From: M3007 sp043764095
GTDB taxonomy: Bacteria > Bacteroidota > Bacteroidia > Chitinophagales > Saprospiraceae
DNA length: 64,000 nt
Reading direction: 5' to 3'
Assembly: GCA_043764095.1 (NCBI GenBank)
Contig: JAYUKX010000193.1
Location: 23,732 to 87,731 of the forward strand
Shown piece after piece: positions 16,982 through 24,782 of this stretch. The position numbers and the translations under genes are program-made. Position 1 is the first letter of the stretch; every line of letters begins with the position of its first letter. The notes under the pieces are model-generated. The model was not told where the DNA came from. It ran no database searches and was given only the letters and a program-made list of their open reading frames with translations.

Positions 16982-18268
16982 TTAAGCGCGTAATTTAGAA
17001 ATTCTAGACTTACTTAGTTTTGCTTCGGCATAAGCGCGATCAATCACTAATTTACGTTCTGTGGCACCTTCCATTTTTGGATCAAACATAGCATCGGTGA
17101 GGATGGCTTCGCAAAGAGAGCGGAGACCGCGCGCACCTAGTTTGTATTCCAATGCTTTTTCGGCAATAAATTGCACTGCGTCCTCGGTCAATTCCAATGC
17201 AATACCTTCCATATCAAACAGTTGTTGGTATTGCTTGAGGAGTGCATTGCGTGGTTGAGTAAGGATCAGTTTTAGGGTATCTGTATCCAATGGATCCAAA
17301 TGCACCATGACTGGCAAACGCCCCACCAATTCAGGTATTAAACCAAATGCTTTAATATCTTGGTGGCTCACATATTGGAGTAGATTTTCCTTATCAATTT
17401 TCTCCGATGCCTGTTTATTATAGCCAATTACCTGCGTATTGACGCGACGGGCAATGTTTTTTTCAATACCATCAAATGCGCCACCACAGATAAATAAAAT
17501 ATTCTGGGTGTTTACTTTAAGCATTTTTTGTTCGGGGTGCTTACGTCCGCCTTGCGGTGGTACCAATACTTCGGCACCTTCCAGCATTTTGAGCATACCT
17601 TGTTGTACGCCTTCGCCCGATACATCACGCGTAATGCTTGGATTATCCTGTTTGCGGGCTATTTTGTCGATCTCGTCGATATAAACAATACCGCGCTCGG
17701 CTGCTTCTACATCAAAATCGCATACTTGCAATAATCGAGCAAGGATACTTTCTACATCTTCACCTACGTAACCTGCTTCGGTAAATACCGTTGCATCCAC
17801 GATAGTAAAGGGTACATTGAGTTGTTTGGCAATGGTTTTGGCCATCAATGTTTTTCCAGTACCGGTTTGACCCACAAATAGCACATTGGATTTTTCAATA
17901 TCCACATCGCCTTGTTTGCCGTTTTCCTTGTACATCAAACGCTTATAATGGTTATATACGGCTACCGATAATACCTTTTTAGCATCATCTTGACCAATGA
18001 CATATTTATCCAAGAAAGCCTTCATTTCGGAAGGTGGAATAGGTTTTACTTTGCCACTATATTTGGATGAATAGCCGCCTTCTGTTCCATCACCTTTCGG
18101 CGGACGGGCAGCATCTTCGCCCAAATGCTGATCCACCATATCGGCTGCTTTATCGACACAGGCTTCGCAAATTTGGGCATCCATACCCGATATTAATATC
18201 AATACATCTTCCTTTCCACGTCCGCAGAAGGAACAATGATTTTGAGATATTTTCCCTTTTTTTACCAT
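16982..18268 (-). CDS. clpX: ClpX, ATP-dependent Clp protease unfoldase subunit
   Basis: 428 residues. N-terminal zinc-binding domain with Cys12, Cys15, Cys34 and Cys37; AAA+ core with Walker A GQTGTGKT, Walker B VYIDEIDKI, the RKQDNPSITRDVSGEGVQQGMLKMLEG segment (in part), the GGAFDGI pore/sensor region and the sensor 2 GARGLRS. It unfolds tagged substrates and feeds them to ClpP, encoded immediately upstream on the same strand. The 140-base clpP-clpX gap holds a long imperfect hairpin. Confidence 0.97.
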   Translation of the reverse strand: MVKKGKISQNHCSFCGRGKEDVLILISGMDAQICEACVDKAADMVDQHLGEDAARPPKGDGTEGGYSSKYSGKVKPIPPSEMKAFLDKYVIGQDDAKKVLSVAVYNHYKRLMYKENGKQGDVDIEKSNVLFVGQTGTGKTLMAKTIAKQLNVPFTIVDATVFTEAGYVGEDVESILARLLQVCDFDVEAAERGIVYIDEIDKIARKQDNPSITRDVSGEGVQQGMLKMLEGAEVLVPPQGGRKHPEQKMLKVNTQNILFICGGAFDGIEKNIARRVNTQVIGYNKQASEKIDKENLLQYVSHQDIKAFGLIPELVGRLPVMVHLDPLDTDTLKLILTQPRNALLKQYQQLFDMEGIALELTEDAVQFIAEKALEYKLGARGLRSLCEAILTDAMFDPKMEGATERKLVIDRAYAEAKLSKSRISKLRA

Positions 18269-18289
18269 TTTTTTTTAAAATTTAGGGGG

Positions 18290-18379
18290 ACAAACAAAAG
18301 ACGTTAGAGATAAGGCAAAGATACGGAGATAACTTAACGTTGTCCCAACTATCTCATTTCTTATTTCTAACGTCTTTGT
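18290..18379. repeat. Long imperfect hairpin between clpP and clpX (E3)
   Basis: The arm acaaaagacgttagagataa (from 18293) pairs with ttatttctaacgtctttgt (to 18379); gagata (18327-18332) and tatctc continue the stem around a loop containing acttaacgtt. It could tune clpX expression relative to clpP, or be another member of the palindromic repeats in this window. Confidence 0.6.
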
Positions 18380-18408
18380 ATCAAACGTTATTTAATCTCG
18401 TTAGAAGA

Positions 18409-19113
18409 TTACTTACGTGGGTTATCGCGGCTCAATACCTCGTCGATAAGGCCATACGCTTTTGCATCTTCTGCACCCATCCAGTTATCGCGGTTACAAT
18501 CTTCTAAGATTTTCTCGTAAGTTTGTCCAGTGTGATGTGCAAGGATATCGTACAAAGATTTCTGCATTTTTTTGATCAAATGGTATGTGATCTCGATATC
18601 AGAAATTTGTCCTTGTGCGCCACCTGATGGCTGGTGGATCATAATATGGCTATGGAACAAGCAAGAACGTTTGCCTTTTGCGCCAGCAGCCAGCAATACT
18701 GCTCCCATAGAAGCGGCCAAACCTGTGCAAATTGTAGCGACATCGGGGCGGATATACTGCATGGTATCGTAAATACCAAGGCCGTCGATTACCGAACCGC
18801 CAGGGCTATTGATAAACATTTGTACATCGCGATTGGAGTCGATAGATTCCAAGAAAAGCAATTGTGCTTGAATGACATTGGCCACATATTCGGTCACAGG
18901 TACGCCCATGAAGATAATACGATCCATCATTAAGCGGCTAAAAACGTCCATTTGAACTACGTTCAATTGGCGCTCTTCGATCACTGCTGGGGTAAAAGCC
19001 TTAATATTTGGAGCCACGCCTGCAGTACTTTTCTGCATGTAATGCTCTAGGTGCATACTGCTCATGCCAAGATGGCCAACAGCATATTTTTTAAACTCGT
19101 TTTGGTCGAACAT
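18409..19113 (-). CDS. clpP: ClpP, ATP-dependent Clp protease proteolytic subunit
   Basis: 234 residues. Catalytic triad Ser135 (GLAASMG), His160 (MIHQPSGG) and Asp209 (CNRDNWMGAEDAKAYGLID); the oxyanion segment INSPGGSV is intact. It is about 30 residues longer than typical ClpP because of an N-terminal stretch (residues 1-40, HLGMSSMHLEHYMQK) that resembles a propeptide; an internal Met at 17 or 20 is a less likely start. Works with ClpX downstream. Confidence 0.96.
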   Translation of the reverse strand: MFDQNEFKKYAVGHLGMSSMHLEHYMQKSTAGVAPNIKAFTPAVIEERQLNVVQMDVFSRLMMDRIIFMGVPVTEYVANVIQAQLLFLESIDSNRDVQMFINSPGGSVIDGLGIYDTMQYIRPDVATICTGLAASMGAVLLAAGAKGKRSCLFHSHIMIHQPSGGAQGQISDIEITYHLIKKMQKSLYDILAHHTGQTYEKILEDCNRDNWMGAEDAKAYGLIDEVLSRDNPRK

Positions 19114-19146
19114 GACTAGTTATATTTATTTTGTTGAAGCAATTTG

Positions 19147-19307
19147 AAGTATCAGGACACAATTAATTGCCATTTTGAACTTGGTCTTTTCCGCCTATAC
19201 TTCGCCGTTTTTGCGTTAGATAGTATCCGCTATCCGCCTTTAAAACGGCTTGTCTATCCGAAAAATACCGGCGTTCAATTCTGCCAATTAATTATGTCCT
19301 GATACTT
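19147..19307. repeat. 161-bp palindromic element (E4), sister of 51256-51414
   Basis: Terminal arms aagtatcaggaca-n-aattaatt / aattaat-tatgtcctgatactt. Inside are ttggtcttttccgcctatact and a central hairpin gccgttttt...aaaacggc. About 85 percent identical over its length to the element upstream of sodC. It occupies most of the 309-base gap between tig and clpP, which has no gene. Confidence 0.85.
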
Positions 19308-19422
19308 AACACATAATTAGCCAAATTGCTCAAATATTAAACCCTTGGGAACTGTACTATACGATGAAACTACCTCTTATAACCACCAACTACCGTATTC
19401 AAGGGACTAAACTAAAGGGGAA

Positions 19423-20805
19423 TTACCCTTGTGTTGTTTGCTTTGCCTGATCGAAAATAGCGTGGAACTCTTCAGAACTGATGGACTTAGGTTGTGTTGT
19501 TACCGTTGTCAATGCAGCATTGAACATTTTTTCGTATTGGATATTAGAAGAAACGCGTTCTACTTCTTTTTTATCAGACATCATTCGATCTACACCGCCT
19601 TTGAGCATTTCCATCGGCAATTGTGCACGGAAATAGTTGATCAAAGTTCTATAAAATTCTTCGCGAATTTCTTCTTCGCTTACTGTAATTCCAAATCGCT
19701 CAATGATACGATCGCGCACCATCGTCCAACGGAGGCTGGTAGCAAAACTTTCGTATTCTTTTTCCACGTCTTCGGCGGATACCACACCTTCATTAGAGAT
19801 GCGCAACCAACGTTTTAGGAATTCATCGGGCAATTCCACGTTATTGAGTTTCAACAAGCGATCTTGCATTTCGCGGAAAACAAGGGCATTAGCGCGTTGC
19901 TCATAAAACTGTGCAACACCATTTTTAATGACCTCAATGGCTTCGCTTTCTGTTTTTACATTTTCGCCAAAATTAGCCTGGAAAAATTCCTCGTTCAATT
20001 CAGCAACACCTACACGGGAAACCTCAATGATTTCACCTTCAAATACGTTGCCTACTTCACGCTCGTCTTCGGCGGGAATGCTCAGTAAATATTTGCGGAT
20101 AAAATCTTGATCGCGGCTTTCCTCAAGGTCAGTTACATCAAAACGGATATTATTACCCTTTTTGAGGGTCAAAATCTGTGCTTTAAGATCTGGATTGACA
20201 ATGTCTTTAACTGCAATGGTAACAGTAGTTGCCCAGCCATCGGCCTTTGGGCTATCGCCGTCCATTTCTTTGGCATCGACCTTAACAATATCATCTTCGA
20301 GAATATCTTCTTCTGGATTGGTGCGTGTACCGCCGCTTTTGCGTGCTTCCTCAAGGTCTTTTGCTGCCAATGTATCCAAATCAGTTACCTCGTAACGGTC
20401 ATAGATTTCATCTTTGCTCAAACCTGCCAATTCAAACTTGGGTACGTGTCCAATCTCATACACCACGCTATATTCGGGTTCTGGATTGTCAATACTAAAT
20501 TTGTACTGGCGTTGGTCGTCTTCCACAGGAAGTGGCTGACCGAGTACGTCCAAATCATTATCTTTTAGGAATCCCGTAAGTTCATCAGACATCATTTTGT
20601 TAAACACGTCGTAAAACAGGGTTTGGCCATACAAGGATTTGACATACTGTGCGGGTGCTTGACCTGCACGGAATCCCTTGATGACGGCACGCTGTTTAAG
20701 GCGTTTAAATTCTGAATCTAATTTAGGTTTGAGATCTTCGCGTAAAAGCGTAATGGTGAGGTGAAGATGTGATGGCGTGAGGTCTGTACGAGCAATAGTG
20801 GGCAT
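19423..20805 (-). CDS. tig: Trigger factor
   Basis: 460 residues from ATG 20805. The frame extends 51 bases further, but that part reads into tRNA-Leu and is not a real leader. The N-terminal ribosome-binding region contains FKRLKQRAVIKGFRAGQAPAQYVKSLYG; then a degenerate FKBP-like middle (GNNIRFDVTDLEE) and a long helical C-terminal chaperone domain. It binds nascent chains at the ribosome exit. The order tig-clpP-clpX on one strand is conserved in many bacteria. Confidence 0.93.
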   Translation of the reverse strand: MPTIARTDLTPSHLHLTITLLREDLKPKLDSEFKRLKQRAVIKGFRAGQAPAQYVKSLYGQTLFYDVFNKMMSDELTGFLKDNDLDVLGQPLPVEDDQRQYKFSIDNPEPEYSVVYEIGHVPKFELAGLSKDEIYDRYEVTDLDTLAAKDLEEARKSGGTRTNPEEDILEDDIVKVDAKEMDGDSPKADGWATTVTIAVKDIVNPDLKAQILTLKKGNNIRFDVTDLEESRDQDFIRKYLLSIPAEDEREVGNVFEGEIIEVSRVGVAELNEEFFQANFGENVKTESEAIEVIKNGVAQFYEQRANALVFREMQDRLLKLNNVELPDEFLKRWLRISNEGVVSAEDVEKEYESFATSLRWTMVRDRIIERFGITVSEEEIREEFYRTLINYFRAQLPMEMLKGGVDRMMSDKKEVERVSSNIQYEKMFNAALTTVTTQPKSISSEEFHAIFDQAKQTTQG

Positions 20806-20829
20806 CTTTATGCTTATTTCAAAATGAAG

Positions 20830-20911
20830 TGCGGGCGGAGGGACTCGAACCCCCATGCCTCTCGGCGCCAGATCCTAAGTCTGGTACGTCTACCAATTTC
20901 GCCACGCCCGC
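20830..20911 (-). tRNA. tRNA-Leu(TAG)
   Basis: Acceptor GCGGGCG/CGCCCGC, anticodon stem CCAGA/TCTGG with loop CTTAGGA (anticodon TAG), a class II variable arm (gccgagaggc) and T-arm GGGGG TTCGAGT CCCTC. Discriminator A, no encoded CCA. Confidence 0.93.
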
Positions 20912-20936
20912 AACTGTGTTTCCCTAAAAAGGAGCG

Positions 20937-20944
20937 CAAAGGTA
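20937..20944 (-). promoter_or_regulatory. -7 promoter element of tRNA-Leu
   Basis: Minus strand TACCTTTG followed by C, 25 bases before the tRNA, the same element as before tRNA-Met. No clear -33 TTTG at the expected distance. Confidence 0.55.
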
Positions 20945-21038
20945 AGTTTATTTTTTTGTAAAGGAAAAACTTTTTTGGAAAAAAGTTTTAGAAAAAATAA
21001 AATCATGCCCAATATTGCTCGTACAGGCCTCAATCTGT

Positions 21039-22454
21039 TCATTCAAAAAGTATGTCCATCGTCCAATTAAATTGCAACATAGCCGAAGCATAAGCATTGG
21101 TTTGGACACCAAAAGGTGTTATCATTGTGAGTAAAACGGATTTTTTTGTCTGCGTTATTTCTTTAAAAATTGCTATTTTTTGAGCCAATTGCGCTGCGTA
21201 AGATTGGGTAATCGTGTAAGTATTTTCAGAAAATTTAATTTCAAAAATATTAATAACTCTATCATTTCGGTCAATCAAAAGGTCAATTTGCGCTCCTGCT
21301 TCTGTACTTTGCCAAGCGGCAGATTGAGAAACAATACCTTGGATGCCGAGCGCACGCTTGATTTGTCGGATATGACTCAGACAAACTTGCTCAAAAGCAA
21401 AGCCTTTCCAAGCATTATAACGACCACTTTCAAGGGCATTTAACCAATTGTTTTCATCCAAAATCGTTGCATTTCGGATAAATTTAAAATAAAAAGCCGT
21501 ATAAAAATCAGACAATCGGTACAACATATCGCGTTTATTTTTACCAAACGGCGTATAAGATTGCACAAAACCACTTTCCTCCAATTCAGCCAACATCAAT
21601 GTCAATCTACCACTATTATGTAGTTTGCTTGCTTCTACTAATTGATTGCGGGTCAATCCCATATTCTTTGTGGCAAGCGCAGTCAAAATTGCAATGTGCT
21701 GTTCGGCTTTACTGAAAAGTGATTGCAATAGAAACGTAAATTCTTCTCGCAGAATACCATTTCTCGAAAAACAAATGCGCTCAATATTTTGCATCGCACT
21801 TTCTTGTTCTGAAACAGCGTCCAAATAAAATGGAATTCCGCCCATGGCCATATACAGTTGAACGATTGAATAACGGTCAATATTCGGGTTTCGGGCGCGT
21901 AAAAAAGCCTCTGTTTCACGTAAAGAAAAAGGTTCAAGTCGAATTCTATCGGTTACGCGATTGTGCAACCCCCCTTTGTTTTTAATCAATTCATTGACCA
22001 TCCAAGAAGCAGACGAACCACAAACGACCAACAATATGTCGGCTCTTGCTGATGCCCAACTATTCCAAAAATGCTCTAATGCGGATAAAAAATCCGATTT
22101 TTTGGAGGCTAACCAAGGCAATTCATCCAGAAAAACGACTTTTTTGGCCTCCTGTGAAGATTCCAAGAAGTCTATCAAATTTTGAAATGCCGAAAACCAA
22201 TTTTTAGGAACTGTTGCAAAATTTCCACCCTGCCGCAATAATGCCGTGTGAAAATTGAAAATTTGCTGCTTTGCTGTTACGCCAGAAATCCCTGTCATGT
22301 AAAACGCAACTTTATCGTCGAATACCCTCCGAATCAAGTACGTTTTACCGACCCGACGACGACCAAAGATGGCCACAAAACGCGCCTCGCTATGCTCATA
22401 GGCTTTTGTCAAAATCCTAATTTCTTCTTCTCGACCAATGAATAATTTTTCCAT
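21039..22454 (-). CDS. AAA-type ATPase with C-terminal PD-(D/E)XK-like domain (archaeal ATPase/DUF234 type)
   Basis: 471 residues. Walker A GRRRVGKTYLIRR (about residues 31-43), Walker B VVFLDELPWLASKKS, then a winged-helix region (NMGLTRNQLVEASKLHNSGRLT) and a C-terminal nuclease-like core (AFEQVCLSHI, QIDLLIDRND, NIFEIKFSE). This is the family of archaeal ATPases carrying a DUF234 module, often encoded in variable regions and of unknown cellular role; a mobile-element or defence role has been proposed. Its upstream region is made of 51-bp tandem repeats that begin 4 bases before the ATG. Confidence 0.88.
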   Translation of the reverse strand: MEKLFIGREEEIRILTKAYEHSEARFVAIFGRRRVGKTYLIRRVFDDKVAFYMTGISGVTAKQQIFNFHTALLRQGGNFATVPKNWFSAFQNLIDFLESSQEAKKVVFLDELPWLASKKSDFLSALEHFWNSWASARADILLVVCGSSASWMVNELIKNKGGLHNRVTDRIRLEPFSLRETEAFLRARNPNIDRYSIVQLYMAMGGIPFYLDAVSEQESAMQNIERICFSRNGILREEFTFLLQSLFSKAEQHIAILTALATKNMGLTRNQLVEASKLHNSGRLTLMLAELEESGFVQSYTPFGKNKRDMLYRLSDFYTAFYFKFIRNATILDENNWLNALESGRYNAWKGFAFEQVCLSHIRQIKRALGIQGIVSQSAAWQSTEAGAQIDLLIDRNDRVINIFEIKFSENTYTITQSYAAQLAQKIAIFKEITQTKKSVLLTMITPFGVQTNAYASAMLQFNWTMDILFE

Positions 22455-22458
22455 TCTC

Positions 22459-22611
22459 GGCTTTAACTCGTTTAAAAAGTGAGATAAAGCCCAAAATTAC
22501 AACATTTCCGGCTTTAAGTGGCATTTTATTTGAGATAAAGCCGAAAATAATAATATTTCCGGCTTTAAGTGGCATTTTATTTGAGATAAAGCCGAAAATA
22601 ATTCTTTTATA
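22459..22611. repeat. Three tandem 51-bp repeats upstream of the ATPase gene
   Basis: Units start at 22459, 22510 and 22561 with the same ggctttaa...gataaagcc frame; the second and third are almost identical, the first is diverged. Each unit contains an inverted repeat cggcttta / taaagccg. They occupy the promoter and leader of the ATPase gene. Confidence 0.9.
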
Positions 22612-22651
22612 CCTTTTAACTGTTCGAGATTTGCAAGCAGGGTTTTCTTTT

Positions 22652-22816
22652 AAAAGGTGCAGCGCACCGTAATATTTGTAGCAATGGTGATGTATTCGCG
22701 TTTTGAAGGTGCAGCGCACCGCAATATTAAATTTACGTTACGGTGCGCTGCACCTTTGCACGTGATGTTGCCTCTTTTTGCTACAAATATTTCGGTGCGC
22801 TGCACCTTTGCACGTG
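22652..22816. repeat. Nested palindrome with four copies of a 13-bp motif
   Basis: GGTGCAGCGCACC, itself a dyad, occurs at 22656-22668 and 22708-22720 and in the inverse order (GGTGCGCTGCACC) at 22742-22754 and 22794-22806. The outer pair extends to aatatttgtagcaa / ttgctacaaatatt; the last two copies also share cctttgcacgtg downstream. It fills the gap between the ATPase repeats and the beta-helix gene, with no coding sequence. Confidence 0.9.
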
Positions 22817-22901
22817 CTTCTGAATGATTTGGCCATCTCGTACTTTTCAATATTTTCAATCATTCCTCACTCCGATAAGGTGACGGTGGAATAAATTTTA
22901 C

Positions 22902-24782
22902 TTATTCCACCCTAAATTCAAACAAAAACCGCTCCCCCGGTGCCATTTTTTTTCCAAATACCGTCATAATCGTCTCTGGACTGGAATATTCAAACTTAAT
23001 AACGATCGGTTTGGTCGCCGATACGCGCTCTATGACCAAGGCCGCAGGCACTACGCCTCTTTGCGCGCTGATATTTTTTACCCCCTCCATGGATGCTACT
23101 TTCCAGTCGCCCGCAGGGCCCAGCAGTGTGGAATAGATCAGACTGCCCGCCAAAGTATCCAAAGTAGCGGTGGGGCGGCGAAAATCGTAGGGACCCCATT
23201 CATCGAGGAGGATAAATTGCCGTCCACGCGGAAAGTTGCCGGGTATTGCCGCTACAATACCACCCACCAAACTATCGGGTTCGTTCAAATCTTTTACGGG
23301 TGTTTCCAAGGGCTGGTAGGGGTTTTCGGGCAATTGGCTGTGTGTAAAATTGAGCAATTTATGGGCGGACAACTCCGGTTGCGCCCAAATAGCAGGCCAA
23401 ACACTCGAATCGGCATAGATATCGTTCCTCAAAAAACGAAAAGCCGTATTGGGTTTGGACACTTTCAATAATTGCTCAAAATTAAAAAACAGGTTTTCAC
23501 CATTGACGGCTATATTATCTGACCCGCTGATTTTTAGTGGAATGCCGTTGTTCAAAAAAACATTGCGGTCGATGGTGCCATTTTTGCTGCGCGTATCTTT
23601 GTTTTTAGGATAGCCCCAATCCTGTGGTTGGGTGGCATTGGCCCAAAATTCGATACCGTTTAAATTGTCCAAAAACAAGTTTTGCTGGATGGTATTTTCT
23701 TGTCCGTGTTCAATAGCCACACCTGTTTTGCACTCTGAAATAAGGTTGCCAGCAATCAATGTTTCGTAACTATAACCGCCCCATACGCCGTAGGTACATT
23801 CGCGGATCATATTGCCCCGGATGGTATTGCGGGAGAAAGTGACCTCCACGCCATTGGTGGCTGCATGGCTAAAATCGTTGCCAAAAATAATGTTATCGTT
23901 GCAGCCGCCCGCGCCAGTGTCCATGGTGGTTTGGCCTGCCCAAAGGAAAAGTCCATCGCCCGAATGGGTAGCGGAATTGTAAGCGATGAGGTTTTTGCTG
24001 GATTGCTCGTACAACAAAATACCGGCAGCATCTTGGCCGCGCTGGTAAACGCCGTGGGAGTAGCCGCGTATATTCCAATCGAGCCGATTGTGCATAATTT
24101 TGTTGTTGCTACAGCGGTACATACCGATACCAAGACCCGAATTGAATTGGAAGGTATTGTTCCATACGGTGGCATTGTTACAGCCCGTCATTAGGAGTGC
24201 ATTTTGATTGCCTTTTGCTTTGCAGCCTTTTATTTCCGCATCGGGGCTGTTTTTGAGGTATACACCTGCGCCGTATCGCAACCATTCGTCGTGTTCGTTA
24301 TTGTGGTAACTCAACCAATCGTCGAGGTTTTCTTTTTTGCGGCCCGATAATAACCTTGGCCGATAATTATAAGATACGTCGCAGTCGATTAGTTTTAGAT
24401 CTTGACAATTTTCGATGATAATCGCCACTTTATAGCCGCTCACCCGTGCGTTTTTGAGGGTAATATCGTTGCCACGCACCAGAATAGCGACACCCGCAAA
24501 TTGATCGGGACGTTCGGGCGTACTGGTACCGATGAGTTGTGCTTTTTGGAAATCGACTTCGATATGGCTGCCTTCAATACGAATCACAGGCGTGCAGCGA
24601 GTACCACCAAGGCTGTCTTTGAACAGATCTGCTGGATTGCCCGGTAACACGTAGTTGTCGGGTTTGATTTTTACAGAGGTTTTGATCACCATATTTGCTG
24701 TGAGCGGAATGGCGTTGGTTTGTGCCAATAATAATGAGGTAGCAAATAGGAGTAAGGAGAGGATAATAGTGTGTTTAATCAT
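22902..24782 (-). CDS. Exported right-handed beta-helix (NosD/PbH1-type) protein
   Basis: 626 residues with a signal peptide (residues 1-20, ending LLAQ). From residue ~90 to ~430 repeated short turns rich in N and G (NNATVWNNTFQFNSGLGIG, NKIMHNRLDW, NLIAYNSATHSGDGLFLW, NTIQQNLFLDNLNGIEFW) form a parallel beta-helix, the fold of pectate lyases, NosD and surface carbohydrate-binding proteins. A C-terminal beta-rich domain follows. Ligand unknown. The start overlaps the CHAT gene's stop by 8 bases, so translation is probably coupled. Confidence 0.87.
   Translation of the reverse strand: MIKHTIILSLLLFATSLLLAQTNAIPLTANMVIKTSVKIKPDNYVLPGNPADLFKDSLGGTRCTPVIRIEGSHIEVDFQKAQLIGTSTPERPDQFAGVAILVRGNDITLKNARVSGYKVAIIIENCQDLKLIDCDVSYNYRPRLLSGRKKENLDDWLSYHNNEHDEWLRYGAGVYLKNSPDAEIKGCKAKGNQNALLMTGCNNATVWNNTFQFNSGLGIGMYRCSNNKIMHNRLDWNIRGYSHGVYQRGQDAAGILLYEQSSKNLIAYNSATHSGDGLFLWAGQTTMDTGAGGCNDNIIFGNDFSHAATNGVEVTFSRNTIRGNMIRECTYGVWGGYSYETLIAGNLISECKTGVAIEHGQENTIQQNLFLDNLNGIEFWANATQPQDWGYPKNKDTRSKNGTIDRNVFLNNGIPLKISGSDNIAVNGENLFFNFEQLLKVSKPNTAFRFLRNDIYADSSVWPAIWAQPELSAHKLLNFTHSQLPENPYQPLETPVKDLNEPDSLVGGIVAAIPGNFPRGRQFILLDEWGPYDFRRPTATLDTLAGSLIYSTLLGPAGDWKVASMEGVKNISAQRGVVPAALVIERVSATKPIVIKFEYSSPETIMTVFGKKMAPGERFLFEFRVE

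Noticed and set aside
20806..20856. N-terminal extension of trigger factor
   Set aside because: The extra codons read through the 3' end of tRNA-Leu (the giveaway is VRVPPPAL); the family start is the ATG at 20805.
22459..22611. CRISPR array
   Set aside because: The three units are contiguous 51-bp repeats with no unique spacers and no cas genes nearby.
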